Notes: a model not told the origin generated them from the sequence alone. A stretch of 64,000 nucleotides of DNA from Bubalus kerabau (GCF_029407905.1 NC_073629.1:52436801-52500800), one strand, 5' to 3'. Positions 11,047 through 21,308 are shown, counted from the stretch's first letter. Translations and numbers: made by a program.

Positions 11047-12149
11047 GGTGCGGGGGGCATTCCTCTTCTGATTCCCTTCCTCTCTGGGCGAGACCTTATC
11101 CTTTCTTTTGTTGCCAGTGAGTTTTTTTTGTGGAGATGAGCAGTGTGGTGACTGAAGGAAGATCTTAATGGGTGATGGTGGTGTGTAAGGAGGAGGGTGG
11201 TAAGGAGAAGGGCGAATCAAGCAGACTGCAAGCCTTTTGCAGATGTGTTCTGGGTGGAATTGCAGCTCAGTCAGAGCTTTGCACATACATACAAAAATGG
11301 AACTGAGAAGTATTTTCATTTGTACTTCATTTGTGATAATGGCACATTCATGGCAGGAGGCTGTGAAATCAGTTTGGAAGGGTAGCAAGTATGGGTAGCA
11401 ATAGCTGCTGCAAGTCCCCAGAGTTCAGTAGGAGTAGGAGACTTTCTGGAGCTCTGGGGTGTGAAAGGCACCTGACATCGCACTGTGGCTGGTAAGGGCT
11501 GGAGGAGGGGTGGGGGCACCCGCTCATACCCTTTGCCTTGCTCAGGGACTTCAGGGAGTTGCACGTCTAATACCTCCTGACTGTGCTGCTATGACGTCTT
11601 CCTTCACCACCTCTCTTTCTCAGAAACCGGCTGGGCTCAGGAGAGCAATACAGAGGGTGGCAGTGATTATTTGAGAAGGTACATACTTCACTTCAGACCA
11701 GATAACTGTTATCAGCCTAGATAATTTCTGTGAGTTCTGAAATAGACTTGGCACACCAGGCAGGTGTCTGCTTATAGTATAGCAGGAGGGATGAAGGATT
11801 GCCTGGTTTTGCATTTTAGACTGGGGCTGTAATCCTGGAGAGTATTTTTACTGTATGGAAGTCAGGAAGAACTCATCAAGTGCATGCAGGTCTTTTATCT
11901 GGTTCCATTTGGAAGGTGGTGATTTAGAATGCTATATGTTCAAGTCCCAGGCTCCTCAGCTCATTGAGGACAGCACCAATCTTACGGAGGTATGTGAGGT
12001 TTAAGTGTCACTGACTCCTCCTTATTTCTGGATGTCCCTCCCTAGCGATTCAGTTAATGCATGTCCATCAGTGTAGCAGTCTCTTTCCCATGTTAGCTCC
12101 ATAAAGTCCCCTAATCACTGATCAGGGAGCGGACAGCTTTTTTTCTTTA

Positions 12150-12600
12150 AGCTTAATGATTCATCTAAGAAATATTTTTTTGCATCTTACACATGTGAGG
12201 CACTGCGATGGGTGCTGAGGATATAAGGATGATAATCCACAGCTATCAGGGAGGTCCCACTGGACTGGCAAAGACAGACTTATACACTGGTGGTTACAGC
12301 ATAGAAAAGAAACAGCAGAAGAAAGGCAGAAAAATTATGGGAGGACCGAGGAAGTGACTGAGGATCTTCCTCAGTTTGGGATGTTTCTTATAGGGGTGGA
12401 GATAGCATGGAAGACGAGTTTGGGAAAAGGAAACAAGCTTGAATGAAGACTTGGAGTTGAGAAACATCATGTTTGGAGACCTTTAAGCCATTTGGGGTTC
12501 TTGGATGGGGGAGGGGTAAGGCTGGAGAAATAGGAAGGGGCTAGATCCAGAAAGGCCTTGCATGCCAGTTTAAAGAGCACAGGCTTTATTCATAGGCCAG
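12150..12600 (-). repeat. L2 LINE relic (long)
   Basis: Successive L2-like blocks in reverse orientation: GAGGCACTGCGATGGGTGCT, GAGGATATAAGGATGATAAT, then further along GGGGCTAGATCCAGAAAGGC and CTTGCATGCCAGTTTAAAGA. The copy is diverged and may be more than one fragment. Confidence 0.55.
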
Positions 12601-12663
12601 CAGTTCTCTAAGGGATGGGACATGCCTACAGGGATGAGAGAGGCAGGTCTTTGCATTTGGAAT

Positions 12664-12857
12664 GACCATTTGGTTGAGGACTGCCTGCCAATGCAGGAGA
12701 CATAAGAGATGCAAGTTCAGCCACTGGGTCAGGAAGATCTCTTGGAGAAGGAAATGGCAACCCATTCCAGTATTCTTGCCTGGAAAATTCCATGGACAGA
12801 GGAGCCTGGTGGGCTACAGTCCATGCGGTTGCAGAGAATCGAACACAATTGATTGCA
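12664..12857 (+). mobile_element. Bov-tA SINE, 5' part damaged
   Basis: The first bases of the tRNA-like head are lost or altered, but GCCAATGCAGGAGAC, the body CCATTCCAGTATTCTTGCCT and the end GGGCTACAGTCCATGCGGTT are clear. It ends near AGAATCGAACACAATTG. Confidence 0.88.
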
Positions 12858-13308
12858 AACACAGTGCAATGCAATGAGGACCACGCTGGGTTAGGTGAAC
12901 CATGCTTGTGTGGAAGGTAGGTTGGAGAGCTTGAGACCAGAGGCTCCTTCTAGGAATATCCACAATTGTCTAGGGACAGAGACAGTGACGGCTATAGGAA
13001 GTAGAGGTAGGAAGGAATAGATGGATTTCAGATTTAAGTTCTGATTGATTAGAGGAAGGGAGAATGAGGAAGCAGGAGCCACGGATGATCAGACCTTTAC
13101 TTTTTCTTTCAGAGGCTCTGCTCGTATCCCACTTCTCTTGGGAGAGTCTTTCTGACCTCTCCCAAACTTTGCTGTATAACTCTGGCTTCAACTGCCTCTG
13201 CTCATTCCTTCTTGGTTTTGTACGTTCTTAAGTTTGTTTCGCTTTCTCTAAGAAGAGGAAGCACTTAAAAGGTAGAATCTACCTCTTATACTTTTTTGGG
13301 TGCAATTT

Positions 13309-13336
13309 TAGGTGTTTAATACCTATTAAACACCTA
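13309..13336. repeat. 12-bp stem hairpin next to the large fold-back
   Basis: TAGGTGTTTAAT (13309-13320) and ATTAAACACCTA (13325-13336) are exact reverse complements separated by ACCT. The structure stops four bases before the 53-bp inverted repeat begins. Confidence 0.9.
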
Positions 13337-13340
13337 TTAA

Positions 13341-13450
13341 ATCTGTGTTCAATTCTTCCTTCCCCTCTTAGAAGAAAGCCAGAGATAAATGAAACAATTC
13401 ATTTATCTCTGGCTTTCTTCTAAGAGGGGAAGGAAGAATTGAACACAGAT
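13341..13450. repeat. Perfect 53-bp inverted repeat with 4-nt loop
   Basis: The left arm 13341-13393 and right arm 13398-13450 are exact reverse complements over all 53 positions, with loop ACAA at 13394-13397. The pairing ends sharply at both outer ends (A-G opposite). In TGFBR3 pre-mRNA this would form a long uninterrupted double-stranded hairpin about 510 bases before exon A. The left arm contains a pyrimidine tract with TTAG (AG at 13370-13371), resembling a cryptic acceptor that the hairpin would bury. It is not a known repeat that I recognise. A template-switch mutation or a sequencing/assembly fold-back are the main explanations. Confidence 0.97.
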
Positions 13451-13613
13451 GTCAGATGGGAGGTTTCCTCCATCCAGAAGAAAACATTTGTGACTTGTGT
13501 GTCTAAAAGGGAATTTAATCAAATACACATCAAAATCATCCAAAAGGAGTTTAAGGTTGGGGTTTTAGAAGAGTAGACTAGCTTTTTTAGCCGTTTAGTT
13601 CTAGAAACAACTT

Positions 13614-13830
13614 GGGCTTCCCAGGTGACTCAGATGGTAAAGAATCTGCCTACAATGCAGGAGACCCAGGTTCTATCCCTGGGTCAGGAAGATCCCCTGG
13701 AGAAGGAAATAGCAACCCACTCCAGTATTCTTGTCTGGAGAGCCCATGGACAGAGGAGCCTGGAGGGCTACAGTTCATGGTGTTGCAAAAGAGTTGGACA
13801 CGACTAGCGACTAACAGTTTCACTTTTCAC
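13614..13830 (+). mobile_element. Bov-tA SINE immediately upstream of exon A
   Basis: Full-length and well preserved: GGGCTTCCCAGGTGACTCAG head, GTTCTATCCCTGGGTCAGG, the body and GTTGGACACGACTAGCGACT, plus the TTTCACTTTTCAC tail. A perfect 15-bp target duplication TTCTAGAAACAACTT flanks it at 13599-13613 and 13831-13845. Its end is only about 130 bp from the exon A acceptor. Both forward frames across it are SINE translations. Confidence 0.96.
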
Positions 13831-13963
13831 TTCTAGAAACAACTTACCTGGAAAGGCACCTCTGGTAGGTTGGCCGTGGCTTATACGTCCAGAACAGTTA
13901 ATTTAATCATACCACAGTTGACTGCTGCCTCTGAAGGGTTCGTGTTTGTGATTCCCTCTGCAG

Positions 13964-14148
13964 GTCCAGAGCCCCGTGCCCAGTGTGAACTGTCGCCCGT
14001 CAACGCCTCCCATCCGGTCCAGGCCTTGATGGAGAGCTTCACCGCCTTGTCGGGATGCGCCAGTAGGGGCACGGTGGGGCTGCCCCAGGAGGTGCATGTC
14101 CTGAACCTCCGTCCCGCCGACCAGGGGCCTGGCCAGCCGCAGAGAGAG
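13964..14148 (+). CDS. TGFBR3: TGFBR3 coding exon A: N-terminal start of the mature betaglycan ectodomain
   Basis: Betaglycan is a membrane-anchored proteoglycan co-receptor. Its extracellular orphan and zona-pellucida domains capture TGF-beta ligands and inhibin and present them to the signalling receptors. This 185-nt exon encodes about 62 residues, beginning with a Gly codon split with the previous exon (GPEPRAQCELSPV...) and ending ...GQPQRE. It matches the betaglycan N-terminus just after the signal peptide, about residues 21-82 of the human precursor by my recollection of the family. Visible features are cysteines at exon residues 8 and 32, the conserved block HPVQALMESFTALSGCASRG, and GLPQEVHVLNLR. 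The acceptor is CTCTGCAG/GT and the donor is GAG/GTAGGT, giving entry phase 1 and exit phase 0. An Asn-Ala-Ser sequon at exon residue 14 is unlike the Ser I remember in human. The frame stays open on both sides (13870-14430), so an open reading frame by itself would overstate the coding part; splice sites define the limits. Confidence 0.96.
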
Positions 14149-14739
14149 GTAGGTGCTGTGCCAGCTTTCTACCCACTGCCCCTTGGAATTTGTAAAGACA
14201 CTTCTCTGGATGCGGAGTCCTCTTCTTCCATTCTGGGTTTAATGAGGATGCTCGTGTATGAACATAAGTGGGGAGGAGGACACAAAGTACAGGAGAGAGA
14301 GAGAAAGATTTCAATTAATCCAGAAGGGTTGCTCTCTGCACTGGGCAACTTCTTCTCTCTAGAGAGCTTTCTCCACTTTTCATCTTTCCTGCCCAACTCC
14401 CGCCCCCATATTGGAAAGAGTGTTTTTTGAGAATTTTACTTTTAAAACATGGTTGTGAAAAAACAATGTTGCCACTTTTCTGTTGTTGTAGAATGTCTCT
14501 CATTTCCTTCTGTGCTGTCTATCTTCTTTCTTTTTGTCTTGTGAGCCTACTGCTCCTGCAGGATGTGTCAGGGGAAATGGAATTATATTAATTCCATTGT
14601 ATTAATATTCACATGAAAGCCCTGGGGTGGGTAGCTTCTTATGTTAGCCAGGCATCTTCTCGAAGATGAAGATGGTCTTGGTGGTGGTGATGATGACCCA
14701 AGCTCGTAGTGACTCAGTATTTCCTCTGACCTCAGCACT

Positions 14740-14870
14740 GTTTGAACCACTCAAACACTTATTCCAAGAAGTCCTATTACTGCTCTCAATGTATAGGTTA
14801 TAGACAGGTGCAGTGATAACTCACTTGCCCAAGGTCATTATCGTAAGAGCGAAATAGCCTCCTCTGTCTT
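14740..14870 (-). repeat. Probable MIR relic
   Basis: Weak reverse MIR similarity: ACTCACTTGCCCAAGGTCAT resembles the conserved CTTGCCCAAGGTCA core. The flanks are too diverged for firm limits. Confidence 0.5.
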
Positions 14871-16182
14871 GTGGCTCCGAAATGACCCACATTGTGGATA
14901 ATGGTCATGCTACTTCTTTGAAGATAACACGCAGTTGTCATTCTTTCTGTTTTAAGCTTCTGTGTCAGAAATGTTATCATTAGGGTATTATTTCTCTGGG
15001 AAGAGAGAAACCACAATACACCCCGATCCCAGTGAAGTGTACAAAAACTCATGCAGAGCAGAATTTATCTTTGAGCTTGTTACTGATCAAGAAAGTTAAT
15101 TTCCAGAACCATTTGTTTATGTGCCTCAACCACTCTTCATTCCGGGTGGGCGGGGGGAGTAGGACTAGGGGAGGCGAGGTGTCAGAAGGGAAAGCAAACT
15201 GATTTTAATCATGTGAAAGTGTGTGGAGTTGGCTCATTTCAAAGACAAATCATCTAACCTTCCCAGCTACATTGGAAATTATTGTTAATACTCTTGGTTG
15301 CTTGCCATTGTTGCTGCGGCACATATTTCAGGTCAGATTTCCTTATCCCAGCAATGCGTCTTTAATTTTTAACTTATGGGGGAGAATTTGTGGTGGGAGG
15401 GGAAGAAGGGGAGGAGAAGTGCAGCTCATATGAGGTACTGCTGACTCCAGCAGTTCTTTAGCAGCAATAATTACTCATGTTATATATGCTGTCTCAGAAG
15501 AACCAAGACAGAAAAAACAAGTCCGAGCTATTACAAAAGCAGCAACAGCAGAAATTCTGCATGTTAAATTGTGCGGTACTGTTGTTGATTCTGAAAATAG
15601 ATTCACATAAGACGATTGAAGCAAAAGAAAAATACCTCAAGGAATGACAGCAGAGCTCTCCCACACTTGTATTTACTGTATTAGATAAAAATAGACATGG
15701 TTGTCCTGAAGATACGTAAAATGAGCTGGCATCAAGGGACATCATATGCTCAGTGAGGAAGTAAAGAAAGAGGGCCTGTGGGGATAGTCTCTCAAACTTG
15801 GTTAAAAAATGTTGACTGTATGTATGATTTGGGATTAGTGATTTGAAGGTATTACTGAGAGTAGGCAGCTGAGGGAAATTGCATTCTTCCCGTCTTTGGG
15901 GGACTTTAAGGAATTAGATGGTTGTATTCTATTTTGTTAGAAGACAAAATGTTGGGATATGTGATCTTTGGAAATTCTCTCTGGCCTCTGAACTGCTCTC
16001 ATAGGGTAGACCTGGAGTATTTTATGTCTACAGAGTGAGTGTCGAGGATAATCCAGAGCAGTAAGGCCCTGACAAAGAGACAACGAAGGAGAGTTTGTTT
16101 ATGGACGATAAGATGGAGGAGGAAAAATAAGTATCTCTTACTTTCTTCATGTGTGACTCTGGAAATTCATTACTGCAGCCAT
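14871..16182. other. Intron block without recognised repeats
   Basis: No diagnostic repeat recognised. A G-rich stretch at 15145-15176 (GGGTGGGCGGGGGG and more) and another at 15391-15417 are notable only for composition. The short open frames present show no family resemblance. Confidence 0.4.
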
Positions 16183-16196
16183 GCCAGTAGCTTTTA

Positions 16197-16248
16197 TTTT
16201 ATTTATTTATTTTTATTTTTTTATTTTTTTAAATTAATTTATTTTTTT
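16197..16248. repeat. T-rich insert flanked by a 14-bp duplication
   Basis: GCCAGTAGCTTTTA (16183-16196) and GCCAATAGCTTTTA (16249-16262) differ at one position and bracket about 52 bp of (TTTA)n and poly-T. This looks like a minus-strand retroposed tail with almost no body. Confidence 0.75.
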
Positions 16249-16262
16249 GCCAATAGCTTTTA

Positions 16263-17062
16263 AAGATCATTTAGACTATATGACCCAGCAGTTCCATTCC
16301 TAAGAGTATATACTAGAGAAAAGAAAACATACGTTCACATGAAAACTTGTCCACGAATGTCATAGCAACATTATTCATAATAGCCAAAAAATGGGAACAA
16401 CCTGCATGCCTGAATGCCTGTCAAAAGTGTTAACAACCTGAATGCCTGTCAATGGATAAATGGAGAAATAAAATGTGATATATATTTCCATATGATGGAA
16501 AGTTATTTAGCAATAAAAATGAATGAAATACTGATACATGCCAAAATGTGGATGAACCTTAAAAACATTATGCTAAGTGAAAGACACAAAAAACATATAC
16601 TGTCTGATTCCATACATATGAAATGTCCATGGTAGACAAATTTACAGAGATAGAAAGTAAATTGGTGGTGGTTTAGGGCTGAAGGGCAAAAGAGAGAAAT
16701 CGGGTACTGACTGAGTATGAGTACAGAGTTTCTTTGAGGGGGACAAAATGCTCGAAATTGAATTGTAGTTTTATGCATTGGAGAAGGAAATGGCAACCCA
16801 CTCCAGTGTTCTTGCCTGGAGAATCCCAGGGATGGGCGAGCCTGGTGGGCTGCCATCTGTGGGGTCACACAGAGTCGGACATGACTGAAGCAACTTAGCA
16901 GCAGCAGCAGCAGCAGCAGATGGTTCCACTGTTGTATATGAATATTACTAAATACCATTGATAAATGTCAATAAATTGTGAGCATACTAAAAGCCATGGA
17001 GTTGTACTTTAAATGGGTGAATTTTATGGCATGTGGATTTTATTTCAGTAAAGCTGTTAATC
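16263..17062 (+). mobile_element. Old mammalian L1 (L1M type) 3' end, split by a SINE
   Basis: Extended similarity to the L1M 3' end: TATGACCCAGCAGTTCCATT, CATAGCAACATTATTCATAA, TAGCCAAAAAATGGGAACAA, TGGATGAACCTTAAAAACAT and TTATGCTAAGTGAAAGACA, and after the SINE GAGTTGTACTTTAAATGGGT and TTTATTTCAGTAAAGCTGTT. There is a small internal duplication around AATGCCTGTCAA (16413-16454). No intact frame remains. Confidence 0.9.
16774..16919 (+). mobile_element. Bov-A2 SINE, single-monomer copy with (AGC)n tail
   Basis: Only the 3' monomer of Bov-A2 is present (ATGCATTGGAGAAGGAAATG to GACATGACTGAAGCAACTTA), followed by (GCA)n at about 16900-16919. It interrupts the L1M 3' end. Confidence 0.92.
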
Positions 17063-17621
17063 AGCCCTAAACAACCACCAACTTACTTTCTATCTCTGTA
17101 ACCTTAAATAAAAGTTACCTTAACTATCTCTATTTTTTTTAAACCAAGATTGCTTCCTCCTCCAACCTAAGCCCTTCCAACTCTTTCTGATGTTTTTAAA
17201 GATAACTTGATTTTTATACATATGCTATTTTATATGGTCTGTGCTAAAAATAACAACCAGTTGATTCTGGTGGTAATAATGGGAGGGAGGATCAGAGACA
17301 GCCTTTGTGCATGTTTCTACCAAATATTAAGGGCAAATATTTTTCAAGATGAAATGATAAATGTTGTTGCTTGTAAATTAGAAAAGAATGCCCTACTGGC
17401 TCCAAGCCATCATTACTTTGACTCCTATGACTGAGGTAGTTGTTTTTCATGCTGTCCTCCTTAAATGCAAGGGAATTACTAAATCAACCCCATCCCCACC
17501 CCCTCCTCCTGGCTTGTTATTGGTGGAGGATAAGCATTAAGATCTATTATAAATCATCCCTTCTCTAACATTTTTCTAAATTCCTGTCTCCCAAGCACCT
17601 TAAGTTTCCTCAACTGAGGAG

Positions 17622-17899
17622 CTGCTGCTGCTGCTGCTAAGTCGCTTCAGTCGTGTCCGACTCTGTGCGACCCCATAGACGGCAGCCCACCAGGCTCCCC
17701 TGGCCCCGGGATTCTCCAGGCAAGAACACTGGAGTGGGTTGCCATTTCCTTCTCCAATGCATGAAAGTGAAAAGTGAAAGGGAAGTCACTCAGTCGTGTC
17801 CGACTCTGTGCGACCCCATGGACTGCAGCCTTCCAGGCTCCTCCATCCATGGGATTTTCCAGTCAAGAGTACTGGAGTCGGTTGCCATCGCCTTCTCCG
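17622..17899 (-). mobile_element. Bov-A2 SINE, full dimer, with 11-bp target duplication
   Basis: (CTG)n tail first, then two Bov-A monomers in reverse separated by the linker GCATGAAAGTGAAAAGTGAA. Flanks CAACTGAGGAG (17611-17621) and CAACTGAGTAG (17900-17910) differ at one base. The forward and reverse frames of 60-85 residues here are SINE translations. Confidence 0.94.
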
Positions 17900-18336
17900 C
17901 AACTGAGTAGAAGCTTCTGCTTTTCCTCTGTGGAGGATATAACAGCCTACACCTGAAAGTAATAACCGCAGCAGGTTGACAAGATTTGGGGAAACAGTTA
18001 TACTTAAGTTAGATAAACAATTTTATAGGCCAGCAGAGAATTTGTATCAGAAGCATGCTTGCTACAATGAGTAATACAAAGCTGTCTGTGGTGAAGCATG
18101 GTTTTGCTATTGACTTCCCTGCTGGATTCTCATCAGGACAACACAGACCTGTAGTTGTATTTTCCATCTGAGACCACACCTCTCATTTGTAATCATCGAC
18201 TTTGGAAATAGCAGTCCTGGAAGTGAACAGTAAATTGGAAAAAGACTCTTTGGCGACAGAGGTGGGCAGAAGAAGGTAAATAGGCCTGAGAGATCAGTTT
18301 TGTCTTTTAGAATAAGTGGGATGTATCATAGGTTTT

Positions 18337-18549
18337 GGGCTTCCTTGATGACTCAGTGGTGAAGAATCTGCCTGCCAGTGCAGGAGACATGGGTTGGATC
18401 CCTGGGTCAGGAAGATTTGCTGGAGGAGGAGATGGCAACCTCCTCCAGTATTCTTGCCTGGGAAATCCCATGGACAGAAGAGCGTGGTAGGCTGCTGTCC
18501 ACGGGGTTGCAAAAGAGTTGGACATGACTTAGCAACTAAACAACAACAA
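18337..18549 (+). mobile_element. Bov-tA SINE with 11-bp target duplication
   Basis: Head GGGCTTCCTTGATGACTCAG, GGTTGGATCC and the Bov-A body, with an ACAACAACAA tail. Flanks ATCATAGGTTT (18325-18335) and ATCACAGGTTT (18550-18560) differ by one base. Confidence 0.95.
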
Positions 18550-18632
18550 ATCACAGGTTTCATCCTCCCTGTGCCCTTTAACTTCAAAGTAAAATCTGCC
18601 CGGGCACGCCCACTGCCCCTGCCACCCCCCGC

Positions 18633-18650
18633 CCACACACACACACACAC
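18633..18650. repeat. Short (AC)n tract
   Basis: About eight AC units after a C-rich stretch. Confidence 0.85.
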
Positions 18651-19098
18651 TCTTTTCCTGATGACCCCATGCGCCTGCCCCTGAGTTTGGTCCCTCTGGG
18701 TGTTTCCTGTTTCCCAAGAAGGTTTGTAGCACTACTAAGAGGCTGCTTGTTGACAGTGATATACTTTCATTAGTTGCTGGAATGGCAACAATTTTGCTCC
18801 CTATCATCTAATTTTTATTGTGACCTGTTTTTTGTGTGGCAGTGCTTCTTTTCTATTTCCCATTTGTCTAACTGCTTGCTTATTATGAAAAGCCCTTAGT
18901 TAGCAGTATGTATGTGTAGAACAGATTCTGGGAGTAATTATGGGTGTTTAAATTTATGTACGTGTTTTGACATCAAAGAAGCAACTGTTAATGGGCGTGC
19001 CATGCCAGTGAGAGGGCTGTAGGGTGCAGTGAGGATCTGGGAGGATCCATTGTCTTGGGAAAGGGGCCAAGTTTAATAAATTTATCCTCACCCGTTAG

Positions 19099-19322
19099 AG
19101 GGCTTCCCTGGTGGTTCAGACAGTAAAGAATCCACCTGCAATGCAGTAGGCTGGGTTTGATTCTTGGGTTGGGAAGTTCCCCTGGAAGAAGGCATGGCAA
19201 CCCACTCCACTATTCTTGTCTGGAGAATCCCATGGATAGAGGAGCCCGGCGGGCTACAGTGCATGGGGTTGCAAAGAGTCAGACACTGAGTCAGACTGAG
19301 CGACTAAGCACACACACACACC
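19099..19322 (+). mobile_element. Bov-tA SINE ending in (CA)n
   Basis: Head GGGCTTCCCTGGTGGTTCAG, body CCACTCCACTATTCTTGTCT and end CAGACTGAGCGACTAAGC, followed by a short CA microsatellite that grew from the tail. There is a small internal duplication of AGTCAGAC near the end. Confidence 0.94.
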
Positions 19323-19649
19323 TGTGAGAAAGCTCAGAACCCTCCATTTTTTTTATGTATTATTCTGTTTCGTTCCAAAAGGGATTTGAGATGGGCTTAC
19401 AACAACAGACATACCAACAATGTAAGCAGAAATGCAAAATGAGGACAAAGAAGTGTAGTTTGTTAGAAAGATATAGTTTGATAGCCATGAGGGTTAATGT
19501 GATTGGCATGATTGAGTTTGAAATTTGGCTCCAGGCTTTAGGCAGGCAGGGCCAAATGGGATGTGTAGTTAATCACACATGTGGCTCCAGGTCACTTTTA
19601 TTTTGGACCTTCTCTAAGGACTGTGGCATATAGTTGTTCCTTTTCTGGG

Positions 19650-19669
19650 TTTTTTTTTTTTTTTTTTTG
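19650..19669. repeat. Poly-T tract
   Basis: Run of about 18 T. No attached element recognised. Confidence 0.85.
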
Positions 19670-19770
19670 AGGGCAGGAAAAGACCACAGTTGGGAGAAAG
19701 AGAAGGAAGTGAACCTGTCTAAAATTCGAACTGTTCTGCTTGCCTCTTAACAGCTCCCTTGTGTGTGTCT

Positions 19771-19972
19771 ATGTTTAGTTGCGTTTGATTCTTTGTGGAC
19801 TGTAGCCCGCCAGGCTCCTCTGTCCGTGGCATTTTCCAGGCAAGAATACTGGAGTGGGTTGCCATTTCTTTCTCTGGGGGATTCTTCCCCACCCAGGGAT
19901 TGAACTTGAGTCTCTTGCATCTCCTGCATTGGCAGGTGATTTCTTTACCACTGTGTCACCTGGGAAGCCCTT
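19771..19972 (-). mobile_element. Bov-tA SINE
   Basis: Reverse Bov-tA: TGTAGCCCGCCAGGCTCCTC, CAGGCAAGAATACTGGAGTG, AGGGATTGAACTTGAGTCTC and the head GTGTCACCTGGGAAGCCC. Confidence 0.94.
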
Positions 19973-21263
19973 CTAATTCATTACCCTTAGCTCCCTGAGG
20001 CCCCAGATAACAGTAACAGCGATGATCGTGGTGATGGTGAAGTGCCTGCTGTGGGCCAGCCACCTGCCCGCTGTGTCGTCTCTGCCCGTTCTCACTGTCG
20101 ACCCGAAGGGAGGTTACACAGCAGACCCTGGATATGCAGCCCCACTCTGTTGGATTCTACAGTCCAGGCTTTCCCCGCAGTCCACTTCCCTTTCATCTTT
20201 AGCTCTGACCTGGCTCTGGCTATGAAACCGGCCATCGTGTCACACTTCAACCTGCTCCATGAGCCAGCAGATCTCCCACTGAAAGTTTGCGTTTCCTGCA
20301 TAGGCTTCTGAAAGCTCTTTCCGATATTCAGAGCTCCTCTTCTTCCCCTTCCTTGTGTCTTTGGGGCAGTTTGGAGGGTGGTTTTGTGTGTAGCATTGTC
20401 TCCCTTTTCCTTTCTGGCTTAAAAGATTATCATGTCAAGTGTCAGTAATTAGAAAATGCGGGACTGAGTTTAGGAGCCCTTGCTCTCTATGTGGCTGTTA
20501 ATCCTGCACTAAATGCCAACCTCCCATCTGTTTTTCACAGTTGATCATTTTCCTCCCCCCAAACAAAGCTTTTAACTGCCTCCACACAGTAACTCACCTG
20601 TCTTCTGCTAGTAGTCCATGACTTGTAACCAAACTTGCTGGAATTCTGTGGAGAGAAAACAAAACATTCAGGCACTCTTTCTGCTCTGAGTGAAGTACAG
20701 GAGCTTCAGTATGTGGACTTTGCCATCTGATTTGACATCTTTTTTGCTTCCTTTGAGGAATCTGGCAGTTTAGGAATTAAATTGGAGATCCCTGCAGCAA
20801 CCTACTTACCGATCTATCTGTCTGTCATCTTTCCCCTGTTTCTGCAATATTAGGTGGACAACTTCTTTCTTTTTGGCCCCCACCTCCAGTTATTAAAATA
20901 TGGACAGAACAGCGCAGGGGTTGGGGGAGTGGGTGGGTTTCTTACCTTTACATATCACCACTGAAAGAACTGATAGAAAATTTCAGGGCTGTTTTTTGGA
21001 GAGTACACATGTGGGAGCAGAAATATCAAATGAACACTAGCACACTAGGTACATTCCTACTCTCATGCAGGGCATTTTCCCCTCTGCTGTTATTTGTGAA
21101 TGACTTCCCAATGCTACTCCTGTGTATATGCTGGGGAAAAAACCTCAAACGAACTCAAGGCTATTTATGTTTCAGAGATCTTATATGTAGCATGTGCTAA
21201 AATAAGCAGGCATCAAAGTAAACCCTCACACACAGACACTGTATATTGGTGAAATTCAGTTAC

Positions 21264-21308
21264 TAAACAAACACTTTCCATGTGTAAACACTGCCGGGTG
21301 TTTGTTTA
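21264..21308. promoter_or_regulatory. Cluster of three forkhead (FOX)-like sites
   Basis: TAAACAAACA (21264-21273), GTAAACA (21284-21290) and, in the opposite orientation, TGTTTGTTTA (21299-21308) lie within 45 bp. These match the forkhead core RTAAAYA or TGTTTR. Such sites are frequent by chance in AT-rich DNA. Confidence 0.3.

Larger units (their letters stand above)
1..13963 (+). other. TGFBR3: Intron of TGFBR3 upstream of exon A (5' end outside window)
   Basis: This stretch is inferred to be intron because the first recognisable coding exon starts at 13964, directly after an AG acceptor, and enters in phase 1: the first base of its Gly codon must come from the preceding exon. In betaglycan that earlier exon carries the start codon and signal peptide; no such exon is recognisable in this window. 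The intron ends with a modest pyrimidine tract (13940-13963, interrupted by purines) and CAG. A possible branch-point adenosine lies in TTGAC near 13921. Contents are itemised separately: SINEs, LINE fragments, MIR and L2 relics, simple repeats and one large fold-back. Confidence 0.85.

Noticed and set aside
15145..15176. G-rich stretch considered as a quadruplex
   Set aside because: The fourth G-run is about ten bases away, so the fold would be weaker than the motif at 56174; not listed as a site.
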